A stretch of DNA of 10,984 nt from NCBI GenBank assembly GCA_014885115.2, contig WKLE02004902.1, positions 1-10,984 of the forward strand, given 5' to 3'. The stretch's first letter is position 1, and each line of letters begins with the position of its first letter. Below the pieces are notes generated by a model that saw only the letters and a list, made by a program, of their open reading frames with translations, had not been told where the DNA came from and did not search any database. Made by a program: the position numbers and the translations under genes. Below are positions 1 to 8,397 of the stretch, in pieces. Source of the stretch: Asterionellopsis glacialis (Eukaryota > Bacillariophyta > Plagiogrammaphyceae > Rhaphoneidales > Asterionellopsidaceae).

Positions 1-54
1 AATTCAATCTTGTATTTCTGTACATTAACATTATCATTCACAGTAGATAATTGA

Positions 55-1980
55 CACTGGGTACCCATTAAAGCATTGTTGTTAATTTGTTTGGGACAGC
101 TCCATCCATTTGCTTCCACCCTAGCAGAGTGGGAGCACGGAGTTCCGTAGGATTGTGGGGCCCCATGGTCCCGGGAGGCAATCATGTGTGCCCTCCAAAA
201 TAGAGCGCATACAAGTGCTTGTACTCCTGAGAGTGTGGAGCTCATTGATGAAGAATTGGAGTACCAAGTCTCCGCTAGATTTTTTTTTATAGTGTTTTGG
301 GACAATATTAAAGATAACTTGCCAAAAAATTTTAAGCTGTCTCCATTGGCAGTTGTTCCGCAGGTGAACCAAAGAGGACGCATGATTTTAGACCTTTCAT
401 TTCCTGTCCGCAAAATCAAGAAATCTAAGAATAAACATCGCCAAATCAAAGAGGAAGTTATCCAAGAATCCGTGAATGACACGACAAAGAAATTGGTACC
501 GACCATCCCGGTAAAGTTGTTGGGACAAGTACTTCCAAGATTATTTGAGTTCATGGCTACAGTGCATCCATTGGATCCTATACATTTTAGTAAAATTGAC
601 TTATCTGACGGCTTCTGGCGGATGATTGTCGAAGATGCTGAAAAATGGAATTTCTGTTATGTGAAACCTCAACAAGATCCCAACGCACCCATCCAGATAG
701 TCGTGCCATCTGCATTACAAATGGGGTGGACTGAAAGTCCCCCATTCTTTTCCTCTGCTACAGAAACTTGACAAGACATCATCGATATCATCCTAAAGGA
801 TGATCTCAAACTACCAGAACATGAATTCGAAGTGTATATGATCCCCGAACCTAAGAAAACGAAACACAGCTGAACGCTTAGTGAGGATAAACCAAAAAAA
901 GACCAAGAACATTCTGCCAATGTATTTGTGGACGACTTCTGCCTAGCAGCAGTCAAAAATGACAAGCAGTTGTGGCTTCAACTAGTTGGTCGAGCAGCCC
1001 TGCATGCCATCCACAACGTCTTCCCAAGACCCAACAAGGTGCATCACCAAAACGGAAAGAACTGCATCTTGGAGAAAAAGTTGAAGCAGGGAGATGCCTG
1101 CTGGGATACACGAAAACTCATGTTAGGATTTGAATTGGACGGGGTGGCCAAAACGGCCCGACTGCCTCAAGACAAGTCCACCAACATTAGGAAAGAAATA
1201 AAACGTCTCGTAAGAAAAAGAAAGGTTCACCTCAAGCGCTTTCAGCGAATCATTGGCAAGTGTCGTCATGCCACAAACATCCTACCTTCTGCCAGGGGCC
1301 TTTATACACCAATAAATAAGGCACGTGTAGGGAACCCTAAAGAGATTGGACTTGGGAAGAACAGTGAAGTCCGAGTAAACCTTCTCGACATTGGGCTTCT
1401 CATCAAGGATCTAGCGCGTAGACCAACCCACGTCAAGGAACTTGTTCCTTTAGATGTGGATCTAGTAGGTTACTGTGACACTTCCCTGAACAGCGCTGGA
1501 GGAGTGTGGTTCTCCGAAAAGAGATCGATGACCCCACTTGTGTGGAATGTTGAATTTCCCGACAATATCAAAGAGCGTTTTCTTCAGGGACTCATTACAA
1601 ATTCAGACTTGGAACTGGCCGGTGTCTTATTGCATTATTGTGTATTAGAAGCCAATGTGAACGTCCGCCATCAAGCAGTTGCTACCTTCTGTGACAACAC
1701 GCCTGCAATGGCGTGGATTGACACCCCACTTGCAGGTCAACTGCTGCGAGGCTTACCCATTCGCCAGCGCTGCTCAAGGTCGTCACCATTGGTCACAGCC
1801 CCCATTGCTGGGGAACACAATACAATGGCAGACTTTGCATCCCGTTTGTTCACGTCTAGCTCACAATTTTTACATACCTTTAATTTTAAATTAACTCTTC
1901 CACAGAAACAATCCTGGGAAATTGTACTTCCTATGCACAAGATGAAAACAAATGTCTTCTCAACACTGCTCAGAAACAGA
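55..1980 (+). pseudogene. DIRS-type reverse transcriptase-RNase H, broken by in-frame stops
   Basis: One frame runs from 55 to a stop at 2260-2262, with stops at 148-150 (TAG), 769-771 (TGA) and 871-873 (TGA). RT signatures lie in order in this frame: SPLAVVPQ with RGRMILDLSFP (340-405), KIDLSDGFWR (motif A, about 592-621), QMGWTESPPFF (motif B, about 718-750) and FVDDF (motif C, 925-939). The catalytic aspartates of motifs A and C are present. RNase H follows: GYCDTSLNSAGGVWF (about 1468-1512), SDLELAG (about 1603-1623), FCDNTPAMAWID (about 1687-1722) and GEHNTMADFASR (about 1810-1845), giving the D, E, D and D carboxylates. The cDNA-synthesis core is therefore recognisable from end to end. 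Past about 1980 this frame overlaps the recombinase frame and stops looking coding. It would copy element RNA into DNA if intact; the stops make it a pseudogene. Confidence 0.88.
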
Positions 1981-3019
1981 TTGCTTTTGCAACTCTGGAT
2001 GACGAACCAAGGGCTCTGCATTGGCAAAAATGGGTCGAACACTGCAGTGACTGCAGAATCGATCCCTTCATACCCAACACTTCAAAATCAATCAAGCATG
2101 AATTGCTCCTTTCCTTTGCTGTCCAGCTCAGGTAAGGTTATGCTGGTAAAGGAAAAAGAGTTGGTGCACAAGCAGTTGCAACCAGGCTCAGGCATGTTGC
2201 CCAGAACGCAGTTCTGGCAGGATACCCTGATCCCTGGAAATCTTACAGAGACAAGCAACTAGACCTACCTATTTCACACTTGCTCAAAACATTTCGAGAC
2301 AAAGATCCCGCACCACAACCTAAGCTGGCGCTACCTGTGCATGCCATCAAGTTGACGTGCAACGAATACTACCGCAAATCCGCCCCTCAACCGCATGCCA
2401 TTGGCGATCTCATCACGATTGCTTTCTTCTTTTTACTCCGAGTGGGTGAATACACCTTCCCAAAACTGGGAAAAGCGTAAACAAACCACCCAATTTTGCA
2501 AATTCTTTAAAAATGGGAATGCTGTGCCCCTTACGGCACCATTACCTATGCTCCTTCAAGCCTCGAGTGTGACCCTTACAATTGACCATCAGAAGAAAAC
2601 ACCATCACGTGACCTCCTCACCCACTTTCTGTCCAGTCAAAGCTCTGGCACGACGGGTGCATGCTATTATCCTGTATATGCAGGATCTTACAACGCCCAT
2701 TAGCCTTGTCACGCCCCCCCAGTTTGGGCACTCTTACCACATCATTGACCGTGATATCATGGCGGCGCTCCAATATGGGGCAGCTAAAGCGGGCCTGCTC
2801 TTTGCAGGCTACACACTTGAATGCATCAGCTTGCACTCCCTATGAGCGTCCGGCGCCATGGCGCTCAAACTGAATGGTGCGGATGACACCACCATCCAAA
2901 AACTGGGTCGGTGGTCGTCCCGCACGTTCTTGATGTATATCTATACCCAGATTTTGGCCTATGCCGCTGGGTGGTCATCCAAGATGGCCAAACCTATTCA
3001 CTTCCTTCATGTTGGATAG
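1911..3019 (+). pseudogene. DIRS tyrosine recombinase, frameshifted, with a stop in the H-x-x-R motif
   Basis: Coding sense passes through three frames. Frame 0 covers about 1911-2480: WQKWVEHC near 2028, then a stop TAA at 2133, then VATRLRHVAQNAVLAGYPDP near 2180-2235, LPISHLLKTFRDKDPAPQP and FFLLRVGEYTFP (2428-2463). Frame 1 continues to about 2600 (FKNGNAVPLTAPLPMLLQ). Frame 2 runs from about 2620 to a TAG at 3017. The N-terminal part is the core-binding (SAM-like) domain. The first catalytic arginine lies in LLRVGEY. The H-x-x-R motif reads HSL then TGA (2843-2845), so the second catalytic arginine is lost. LGRWSS near 2906 gives the family's H/W position, and the nucleophilic tyrosine is probably that of FLMYI near 2936. 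It would insert circular cDNA into the host genome. The overlap with the RNase H end resembles the overlapping ORFs of intact DIRS elements. Confidence 0.85.
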
Positions 3020-3696
3020 CTGGTGTTCCCCGCCGCACAGCGGTTTCAGGTCTTTGGGTTCCCTGTGGAAATACCACAAATACAGACATCCAGCTGGTCC
3101 TGTCACTGTCCACAACTGACAGGCCTGATTTTCATACTGGTGGGGCAGATTTCTTCAGCACCCCGGAAATGTAGAAAAAGATAATAGAGAAAATACAATG
3201 CATTTCCTTGGTCAGCTGAAAAAATGGGCAAATCTGCAGGTGTGTGGGCATCAAAGTCATAGACTTGTAGCCCAAAAAACCTAAATAGTAGTGCTCTTTT
3301 TTGGACCAGAACAGTGAAAGTAAATGTAGTACAATACTTGAAAGTGGAGCTTCTCGTTTTAGTGAACAAGTAGCTAGCACTGAGCTCAAAAGCAAACTAC
3401 CAAGAGCAGACCTGTAACGTGTAGTTTTTTGGACTAGAAAACTGAGAAAGTGACAACCACAAACGCTGACACTAATAGTTATTCCTAAAAAACTACGTGG
3501 AGAGAACGTACCAACAAAGCTGGCTATCTCCGATAGCTTCTTTTGCTAGTGGGTGTTAGCACCGACTCGTACACGAATTCTCCATAGGCCCTTGGTATGT
3601 ATTGGGAATTGGTACTATTAGTACCTATTCTTAGTCGTAGCGTGATCAGTACACAATCTCCACTACCAAACGTTACAGAAAAATCTGCCCCTACAG
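3020..3696 (+). other. Gene-free stretch between DIRS coding end and MULE insertion
   Basis: I see no supportable gene. Short minus-strand ORFs at 3103-3395 lack domain-like composition. Two related segments, near 3290-3320 and 3420-3455, share a T-run followed by GGAC(C/T)AGAA and a nearby GA-rich AAAGT tract, suggesting a weak local repeat about 130 bp apart. Two small perfect hairpins occur: GCTATC/GATAGC near 3523-3537 and GGTACT/AGTACC near 3611-3625. The stretch may include the 3' terminal region of the DIRS element, but no inverted copy of its start could be matched because its start lies outside the window. Confidence 0.4.
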
Positions 3697-3705
3697 TTAG
3701 CAGAC
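3697..3705. repeat. Left copy of the MULE target-site duplication (9 bp)
   Basis: TTAGCAGAC here and GTAGCAGAC at 8235-8243 agree at 8 of 9 positions and abut the terminal inverted repeats exactly. Nine base pairs is the usual duplication length for Mutator-like elements. The single mismatch fits an old insertion. Confidence 0.75.
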
Positions 3706-3783
3706 GAGTGGGGTAAATTTAGTGTACTACTGATTCTCACGTAGCTTTTTAGTGCTCGTACTCTAGTGTACTTTTTTTACCCC
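3706..3783 (+). repeat. Left terminal inverted repeat region of the MULE
   Basis: It begins GAGTGGGG and contains AGTGTACT at 3721-3728 and 3765-3772, the second followed by a T-run. The reverse complement of the right end has the same two AGTGTACT elements and T-run, but 27 bp apart instead of 44 bp, implying an indel of about 17 bp between the two termini. Confidence 0.75.
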
Positions 3784-3875
3784 TAACCATAACAATAAAC
3801 TAAGTGGATGATATTAGCCTTATCCCGAGTATCTTACAAAAGAAAGTTCGCACGCAAACTGTAAATTTTGCACTG

Positions 3876-4190
3876 TCAAAAATTGGTGTTTTTATTGAAA
3901 TATATTGCTCATCAAGAAACAGGAGTTAGGGTACAAACCAAGTATCTATCACCATGCACATATAAACAGGCTTCTTTTAAAACCCTAAATAAAATCCTAT
4001 CTATGTTTTCAGCAAATGTTATTGTATCTTCTTTGTTATATCATTACATTTTGACCACATTCTAAGTAGTTGTGTTATAATCAAAAGCTTTGTTATCATA
4101 AATGATGTATGGACTCTCATTATGATTAATTTGTGCCTACTCTTAAAAAAGGACATGATCTAACACCATAATTTTAGAAAGTTACAAGAC
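3876..4190 (+). repeat. Internal direct duplication, copy A
   Basis: Copy A shares long blocks with 4221-4530, offset by 345 bp at the start. Shared blocks include ACAGGAGTTAGGGTACAAACC, AGGCTTCTTTTAAAACCCTAA, TCCTATCTATGTTTTCAGCA and TATATCATTACATTTTGACC. It lies inside the MULE downstream of the transposase (3' side). Neither copy shows a convincing ORF; the small plus-strand ORF at 3868-4065 is not maintained in copy B. Origin unknown; it may be untranslated or captured sequence. Confidence 0.85.
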
Positions 4191-4220
4191 TTTCTATTTA
4201 TATTTTGTTTAGTTTTTTAG

Positions 4221-4530
4221 TCAAGAATTGTTTTTTTAATTGAAATATATTTCATAACAATTTTCATGAAAGAACAGGAGTTAGGGTACAAACCATGTAT
4301 CTGTCACTATGTACAGATAATCAGGCTTCTTTTAAAACCCTAAACAAAATCCTATCTATGTTTTCAGCACATGTTACTATCTCTTCTTTGTTATATCATT
4401 ACATTTTGACCATGTGTTATAATCAATAGCTTTGTAATCATAAATGATGTATGAACTCTCATTATGATTAAATATAAACTTTATCAAAAAAAAATCATGA
4501 CCTAATATCTCAACCTGAGGAAGTTGCAAT
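4221..4530 (+). repeat. Internal direct duplication, copy B
   Basis: This is the second copy of the block at 3876-4190, with scattered substitutions and small deletions: the stretch after TTTTGACCA is shorter than in copy A. The divergence suggests the duplication is not recent. The AT-rich interval from here to the end of the transposase frame (about 4531-4680) shows nothing recognisable. Confidence 0.85.
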
Positions 4531-4680
4531 TTAAACATCATTGAAAAATGTTGGAGCTACTATTCAATAATAAATGAATTCTTATGTATTTGTTTATTTT
4601 TTTTTAATTATGTTTGATTGAATGTAATTGTTATTTTCCCCTGATGATCCCAATGTCTGTTTACCATTTATTTTGTATCA

Positions 4681-7504
4681 TCATTGCCTTTGATTTTTTA
4701 CCACAGTTAAAACTTTCTCAATATCCCAATCCTGTTCAAGAAATTGTCTCTAATGTGTATAAGAAGAAATTCTGTCAATACACCCAGCATGGCAGTGATA
4801 GTAGTCTGTTGTGCAATACTTATCATATACTGTTTTGAAATATTTATGCACAACCCTATCAGTCCTATAACTAATTCCTCTATAGCATTCCCTACACATT
4901 GGTTTTCTGCCTTTATCCAAATTTGAAGAAGTGTAATGGTATGAAAATCCTTCAGGAGGAACCTTTTTTTTAGTGGATCTGATATCATAACTTCCTGATT
5001 TTGACTCCTTGGTTATGTTGCTCTTGCTATTCTTTTTGTTCCTGTTGCTTGTGAGTTGTTTCAATTGTGACTTCACATCAGAATTAGTATTAGATACTAA
5101 TTTGTTGGAAATTAAGTTATTAGGTGATAATGAAGTTTTATCCCTGAACTTTAAATGATCTCCAAGACTCAGAATAAAAGCTTCAACAATGTAGTTGATT
5201 CTTTTAAACCATGTATACTATCAAAGTACATATCACATCCACCATAAAGATCCCTTACAGATTCCATTTTCAATTTCCTTGAAGAGCCATATTGAAGAAA
5301 AACATGTTTAATCCAAAGTAATCTGGCCTCATCATACTTGTTATCATCAAGAAGTTGAAAAGATTGGGATACAATACTATTTTCTTTTGTTGCTTCAACC
5401 ATTGGCTTGGCTAGTAATTTCAATTTGTGAAGAAGATACAACATGGTTAATACTGAATCAAGAGGACAAGTATTAGTAATTGCTTGTTGGTTTTCACTTC
5501 CCTTAATTCCCCATGGAATTCCAGGAAATAACCTTTGTGGATATCACTTTCTCTGATACTGTTTCTTCCCTGGTTTGTGTTTTGGATATTTTATTTTTTG
5601 CCAGAAGCTTCTTTGAACTATCAGGGGCCCTTCCATCATTTTTGGCAAATCTTTTCTTTTTGGTAAATTTAGTTCTAATCTTTTGTAAGTATCCATAATT
5701 GGGAGCCTCTCCCATACTTGCAAATTTTCTATCATACTCCAATGAATTACAAAATTTTAACAACCACAAAATGGCTTCACCAATAGTTAACTTATTCTTG
5801 GGACATCTTCTTTGAATTTGTGCACCAACATCCTCTTGTGCATTTGTGTCCTTTGTCAACATATTTACTCTGCTTAATTGGTGTTGAGACAGTCCTGCCC
5901 TACAAGCCTGAAAGAACCTAGGAGCTCTTTTGCTATTAAGGAACCATTTGAGCCAATGTTGTGTTTTTGGAAACTCATTCATGATTTGGTTTGCTTTGAA
6001 TACAAAACTTTCAAAATCATTTGGATCATACTTTTTGAGCTCAGAAATATATCTATTTAACAAATCCACCTTTTCAATAGGAATAACTCCTGAATTTCTT
6101 GCCACTCTAGATCTTGATCTTTCAAAATAAACATTGCAATATTTATAAAATGGATTTGTATCTTCTTCATTAAGTACCTGACCAAATTTTTCTTTGGCAA
6201 AAAGTATAAGGGCTTCAGTGAATGACCGACTTTCAGCATCAGAAAAATCAAAGGCATTTCCAATAAAAATATCACTCCATTGTTCAAATGAGTCAGCTTC
6301 AGTGGATTGAAATAACATTGACCAATGTTCCATGTGAAAAGGAATACATCGACCAAACAAGATTGATACTAATCAAGGAACCCATCTAAAAAGAGTGTTA
6401 TCAAAAATGGAAGTAATGTGTAGATCCACATTCCCTTCAAAATCATTATCAATCAAGAAACCTTCTACTGTATCTGTTTGAACTGGTGATTCTCCTTTCT
6501 TAAGAACATGTTTCATGGATTGAAGTTGCATTATGATATGTGGGTACTTATAAGCAATATTCTCTTTCACAATGAAATGTAATTTATCACTATGATCTTT
6601 GTGGAATTGTGCCTATGATCCAATAGTGCTCTTCATACCTGTTTCTTTCAAAACTTTTCTTTTCAAGTAAGCCAGGTGGCCCTGATTATTCAATGCAGGA
6701 TGGATATCAGCTGCTGGCTGTTGAGAAAAACTACCTAATTTAAGAGACCTGGGACCAATACTTGGAGCAGCCTTGACTACTGTCTCTAGTTTTTTCATTG
6801 CGGAAGCAGTTACTTTATCTCTTGGTGGTTTTGGATGATTATGATTACCTTTATGTTCCATTTTCCAGTATGATTCTCCAGGGATGAAGGTCATTGTTGC
6901 AAAACAAGGATAGTACACAAGATCAATATGAGAACAGCCATGATTAGGACAGTAGCCATTTGGTTTTCTAGGAGCACTGAACTTGGATTTCTTCATAACT
7001 GGCCGTCTTGGAGTTTCAACAAAATCACAAATCTCACACTTGTAAACACCCAAACAATACTTGTGCACTTCTGGTAACATGTCATAATAATTCCTTTTAG
7101 AGGAATATACACATGTATAGCCCATCCTAGTGAAGGTGTAGAAATTTTCTTCATCTTTGTTGTTTCATTTTGTTTAGCATTCAAAGTTGGTGATTCTTTT
7201 GGAAAAAATAAAGTGATATCTCCATCTGGATATTCATCATTAGTATTATTCAAAAGATGATGAGTAGTTGGATCTTTGGCAACAGCATGGCTACTAGAAG
7301 AAATTGCACCCTCTTTCTTGTCAGGATAACTATTGTCCTCAATAATCCTACTAGATGAAGTAGAATCAACATAATGCTGGTGAGTGCTGTTGTCTGAAAG
7401 AGTATGCTTTTGTATAAGAATGAGAGGTGAATTTTTATTACTAGAAGAGGTACTAGGACACGACTGCTAAAGATATTTGCAAAAGTGCACGGTAGATTAT
7501 TCAT
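4681..7504 (-). pseudogene. MULE transposase with zinc cluster, DDE core and extra Cys-type domain, disrupted
   Basis: Read from 7504 down. A Ser/Asn/His-rich leader is open from 7466 to about 7160, followed by a frameshift near 7160-7190. A zinc cluster follows (about 7065-6830): CEIC, CPNHGC, YYPC and HNHPKP, the WRKY/GCM1-type finger known from MULE transposases. The core is one frame from 7125 to 5503, broken by TAG (6613-6615) and TGA (6373-6375). Candidate catalytic residues are D in SIFDNTLF (about 6400), D in DFSDAE (about 6240-6250) and E in TNAQE (about 5835); the D-to-E distance of about 138 residues suits MULEs. A basic tail follows, then a frameshift between 5546 and 5503 leads to a segment with TNTCPLDS (Cys codon 5466-5468). 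Another frameshift near 5200 leads to a Lys/Asn-rich linker and a C-terminal Cys/His cluster (CREC, HCHAGC). The frame appears to continue past a TAG at 4750 to TGA at 4681. The start ATG at 7504-7502 is in a different frame from the leader and is tentative. About 900 residues if whole. Confidence 0.85.
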
Positions 7505-7550
7505 TACTATGTCATACCAGGTACGTAGAGGAAATACCAGGTAAGGCAGC

Positions 7551-8145
7551 AAATACACTAATTTCACCACATTCTTCATTTTGATTGGCCAAGATGAAAA
7601 AAGTACACTAGAATACATAAGCTTCATGTCTAACAATATATCTAAAAGTACACTAATTACAAATTTCACCGCATTCTTAATGATGATTGGCTGAGATGGA
7701 AAAAAGTACACTAGAATACATGTGTTTTGAGCCCAGAGGGAAATTTATTCCTAAAAATTTATCCAAAAGTACACTAATTTCATCAACTGCTTAAAAATAA
7801 CTGAAGATGATTGGTCTAGATGGAAAAAAAAGTACACTAGAGTTCATGTGTTTCTAGCCCAGCAGAATTTTATAGCAAAGAGTTATCCAAAAGTACACTA
7901 ATAATTTCATCAACTGTTTAAAAATAACTTAATATGATTGGCCTAGATGAAAAAAAGTACATTAGAATACATGTGTTTCTAGCCCAGCAGAATTTTTTAG
8001 CAAAGAGTTATCCAAAAGTACACTAAATTCATTGACTGTTTAAAAATAACTTAATATGATTGGCCTAGATGAAACAAAGTACACTAGAATACATGTGGCT
8101 GAAGTCCAGCAGAATTGCATACAAAGAGTTATCCAAGAGTACACT
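7551..8145 (+). repeat. Tandem array of about five ~123-bp units in the MULE right arm
   Basis: The core AAGTACACTAA recurs near 7553, 7645, 7767, 7891 and 8015, giving spacings of about 92, 122, 124 and 124 bp. A second core, AAGTACACTAG, recurs near 7601, 7704, 7831, 7955 (CATTAG variant) and 8077. Each unit therefore contains the core twice, separated by a GATTGG box and by a CCCAGCAGAATT/GAGTTATCC segment. The first unit is shortened and the later ones are very alike. The same core forms the terminal inverted repeats, so the array looks like an amplified subterminal region. It lies upstream of the minus-strand transposase. Confidence 0.9.
7581..8066 (-). promoter_or_regulatory. Five CCAAT boxes, one per satellite unit, facing the transposase
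   Basis: The plus strand shows GATTGG near 7583, 7685, 7809, 7936 and 8058. On the minus strand these read CCAATC, mostly GGCCAATC, in the direction of transposase transcription. A CCAAT core is the classic binding site of eukaryotic NF-Y-type factors. The repetition at the unit period makes a promoter or enhancer role plausible, but there is no direct evidence and no clear TATA element or start site was identified. Confidence 0.35.
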
Positions 8146-8157
8146 AGAATTTATGTG

Positions 8158-8234
8158 CTTCACTTTCATTGCTGGAGAAAAAAAAGTACACTAGAAAGTA
8201 CAATAGAGCAAAGTACACTAATTTAATTGCACCC
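8158..8234 (-). repeat. Right terminal inverted repeat region of the MULE
   Basis: It holds three close copies of the AAGTACA core (near 8185, 8196 and 8211) and ends in GCACCC. Its reverse complement begins GGGTGC and aligns to the left end as described for the element. The G-rich outer end and the adjacent 9-bp duplication fix the boundary at 8234. Confidence 0.75.
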
Positions 8235-8243
8235 GTAGCAGAC
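8235..8243. repeat. Right copy of the MULE target-site duplication (9 bp)
   Basis: GTAGCAGAC follows the CACCC terminus directly and matches the left copy at 8 of 9 bases. The insertion point lies 12 bp before an ATG at 8255 and about 155 bp before the first in-frame ATG of the downstream ORF. Confidence 0.75.
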
Positions 8244-8397
8244 AACCAGTAGCTATGCGCGTCAACTTGCGTGTTGCAAAAAAACAGCAAGATCACAAAC
8301 CTTGCAGCAACAGCAATCATTGACTGATCACTTAAATTCAAAGCAAGAGAACGGCGTTGACACTCAAGGTATTGACTGCAAGAAAAAACTAAAACCA

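Larger units (their letters stand above)
55..3019 (+). mobile_element. Degenerate DIRS-like tyrosine-recombinase retrotransposon
   Basis: The span holds, in order, reverse transcriptase, RNase H and a tyrosine recombinase. That order is characteristic of the DIRS order of retrotransposons, which integrate with a recombinase instead of an integrase. No integrase, aspartic protease or methyltransferase domain is visible. The left end is not seen: frame 1 is open from 55 and coding-like from about 110, and an ORF1/gag would lie to the left of the window. The right end is not resolved and lies between 3019 and 3696. The coding frames are interrupted by at least five stops (148, 769, 871, 2133, 2843) and at least two frameshifts in the recombinase, so the copy cannot move on its own. 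The diatom-like character is judged from memory of such elements. Confidence 0.85.
3706..8234. mobile_element. Complete Mutator-like DNA transposon (MULE), about 4.5 kb
   Basis: The ends are set by a 9-bp target duplication outside and by inverted terminal sequence inside. Read inward, the first 23 bases at the left (3706-3728) and right (8234-8212) match at 17 positions without gaps, and the last eight (AGTGTACT) are identical. A second shared block, CTAGTGTACTTTTTTT, follows on both sides about 30-45 bp from each end. Inside lies a minus-strand transposase with MULE hallmarks. The right side carries a tandem array of ~123-bp units built on the same AAGTACACTA core; the left side carries a ~310-bp direct duplication instead. 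The transposase is broken, so this copy is probably inert unless supplied in trans. Boundaries come from the sequence; the family assignment comes from transposase motifs and duplication length. Confidence 0.85.

Noticed and set aside
3103..3395. Two overlapping minus-strand ORFs of 87-88 codons
   Set aside because: No domain-like motifs, non-coding composition, and they overlap the likely 3' region of the DIRS element.
1..3700. LTR retrotransposon interpretation with long terminal repeats
   Set aside because: No direct terminal repeats, protease or integrase were seen, and the H-x-x-R, GRW and Tyr motifs show a tyrosine recombinase.
4614..4926. Plus-strand ORFs of 60-74 codons
   Set aside because: They are antisense to the C-terminal Cys/His cluster of the transposase and to AT-rich DNA.
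4707..4988. Minus-strand 93-codon ORF as an alternative transposase end
   Set aside because: Its frame loses the CREC and HCHAGC motifs; the neighbouring frame (4750-5076, continuing to 4681) fits better. A late frameshift into it cannot be fully excluded.
7250..7711. Minus-strand 153-codon hydrophobic ORF looking like a membrane protein
   Set aside because: It runs across the MULE satellite and opposes the better-supported Ser/Asn/His-rich leader in the neighbouring frame; its hydrophobicity comes from T-rich antisense of A-rich repeats.
7551..8145. Possible CRISPR-like array
   Set aside because: Units of ~123 bp are repeated throughout with no short identical repeats separated by unique spacers, and the context is a eukaryotic transposon.
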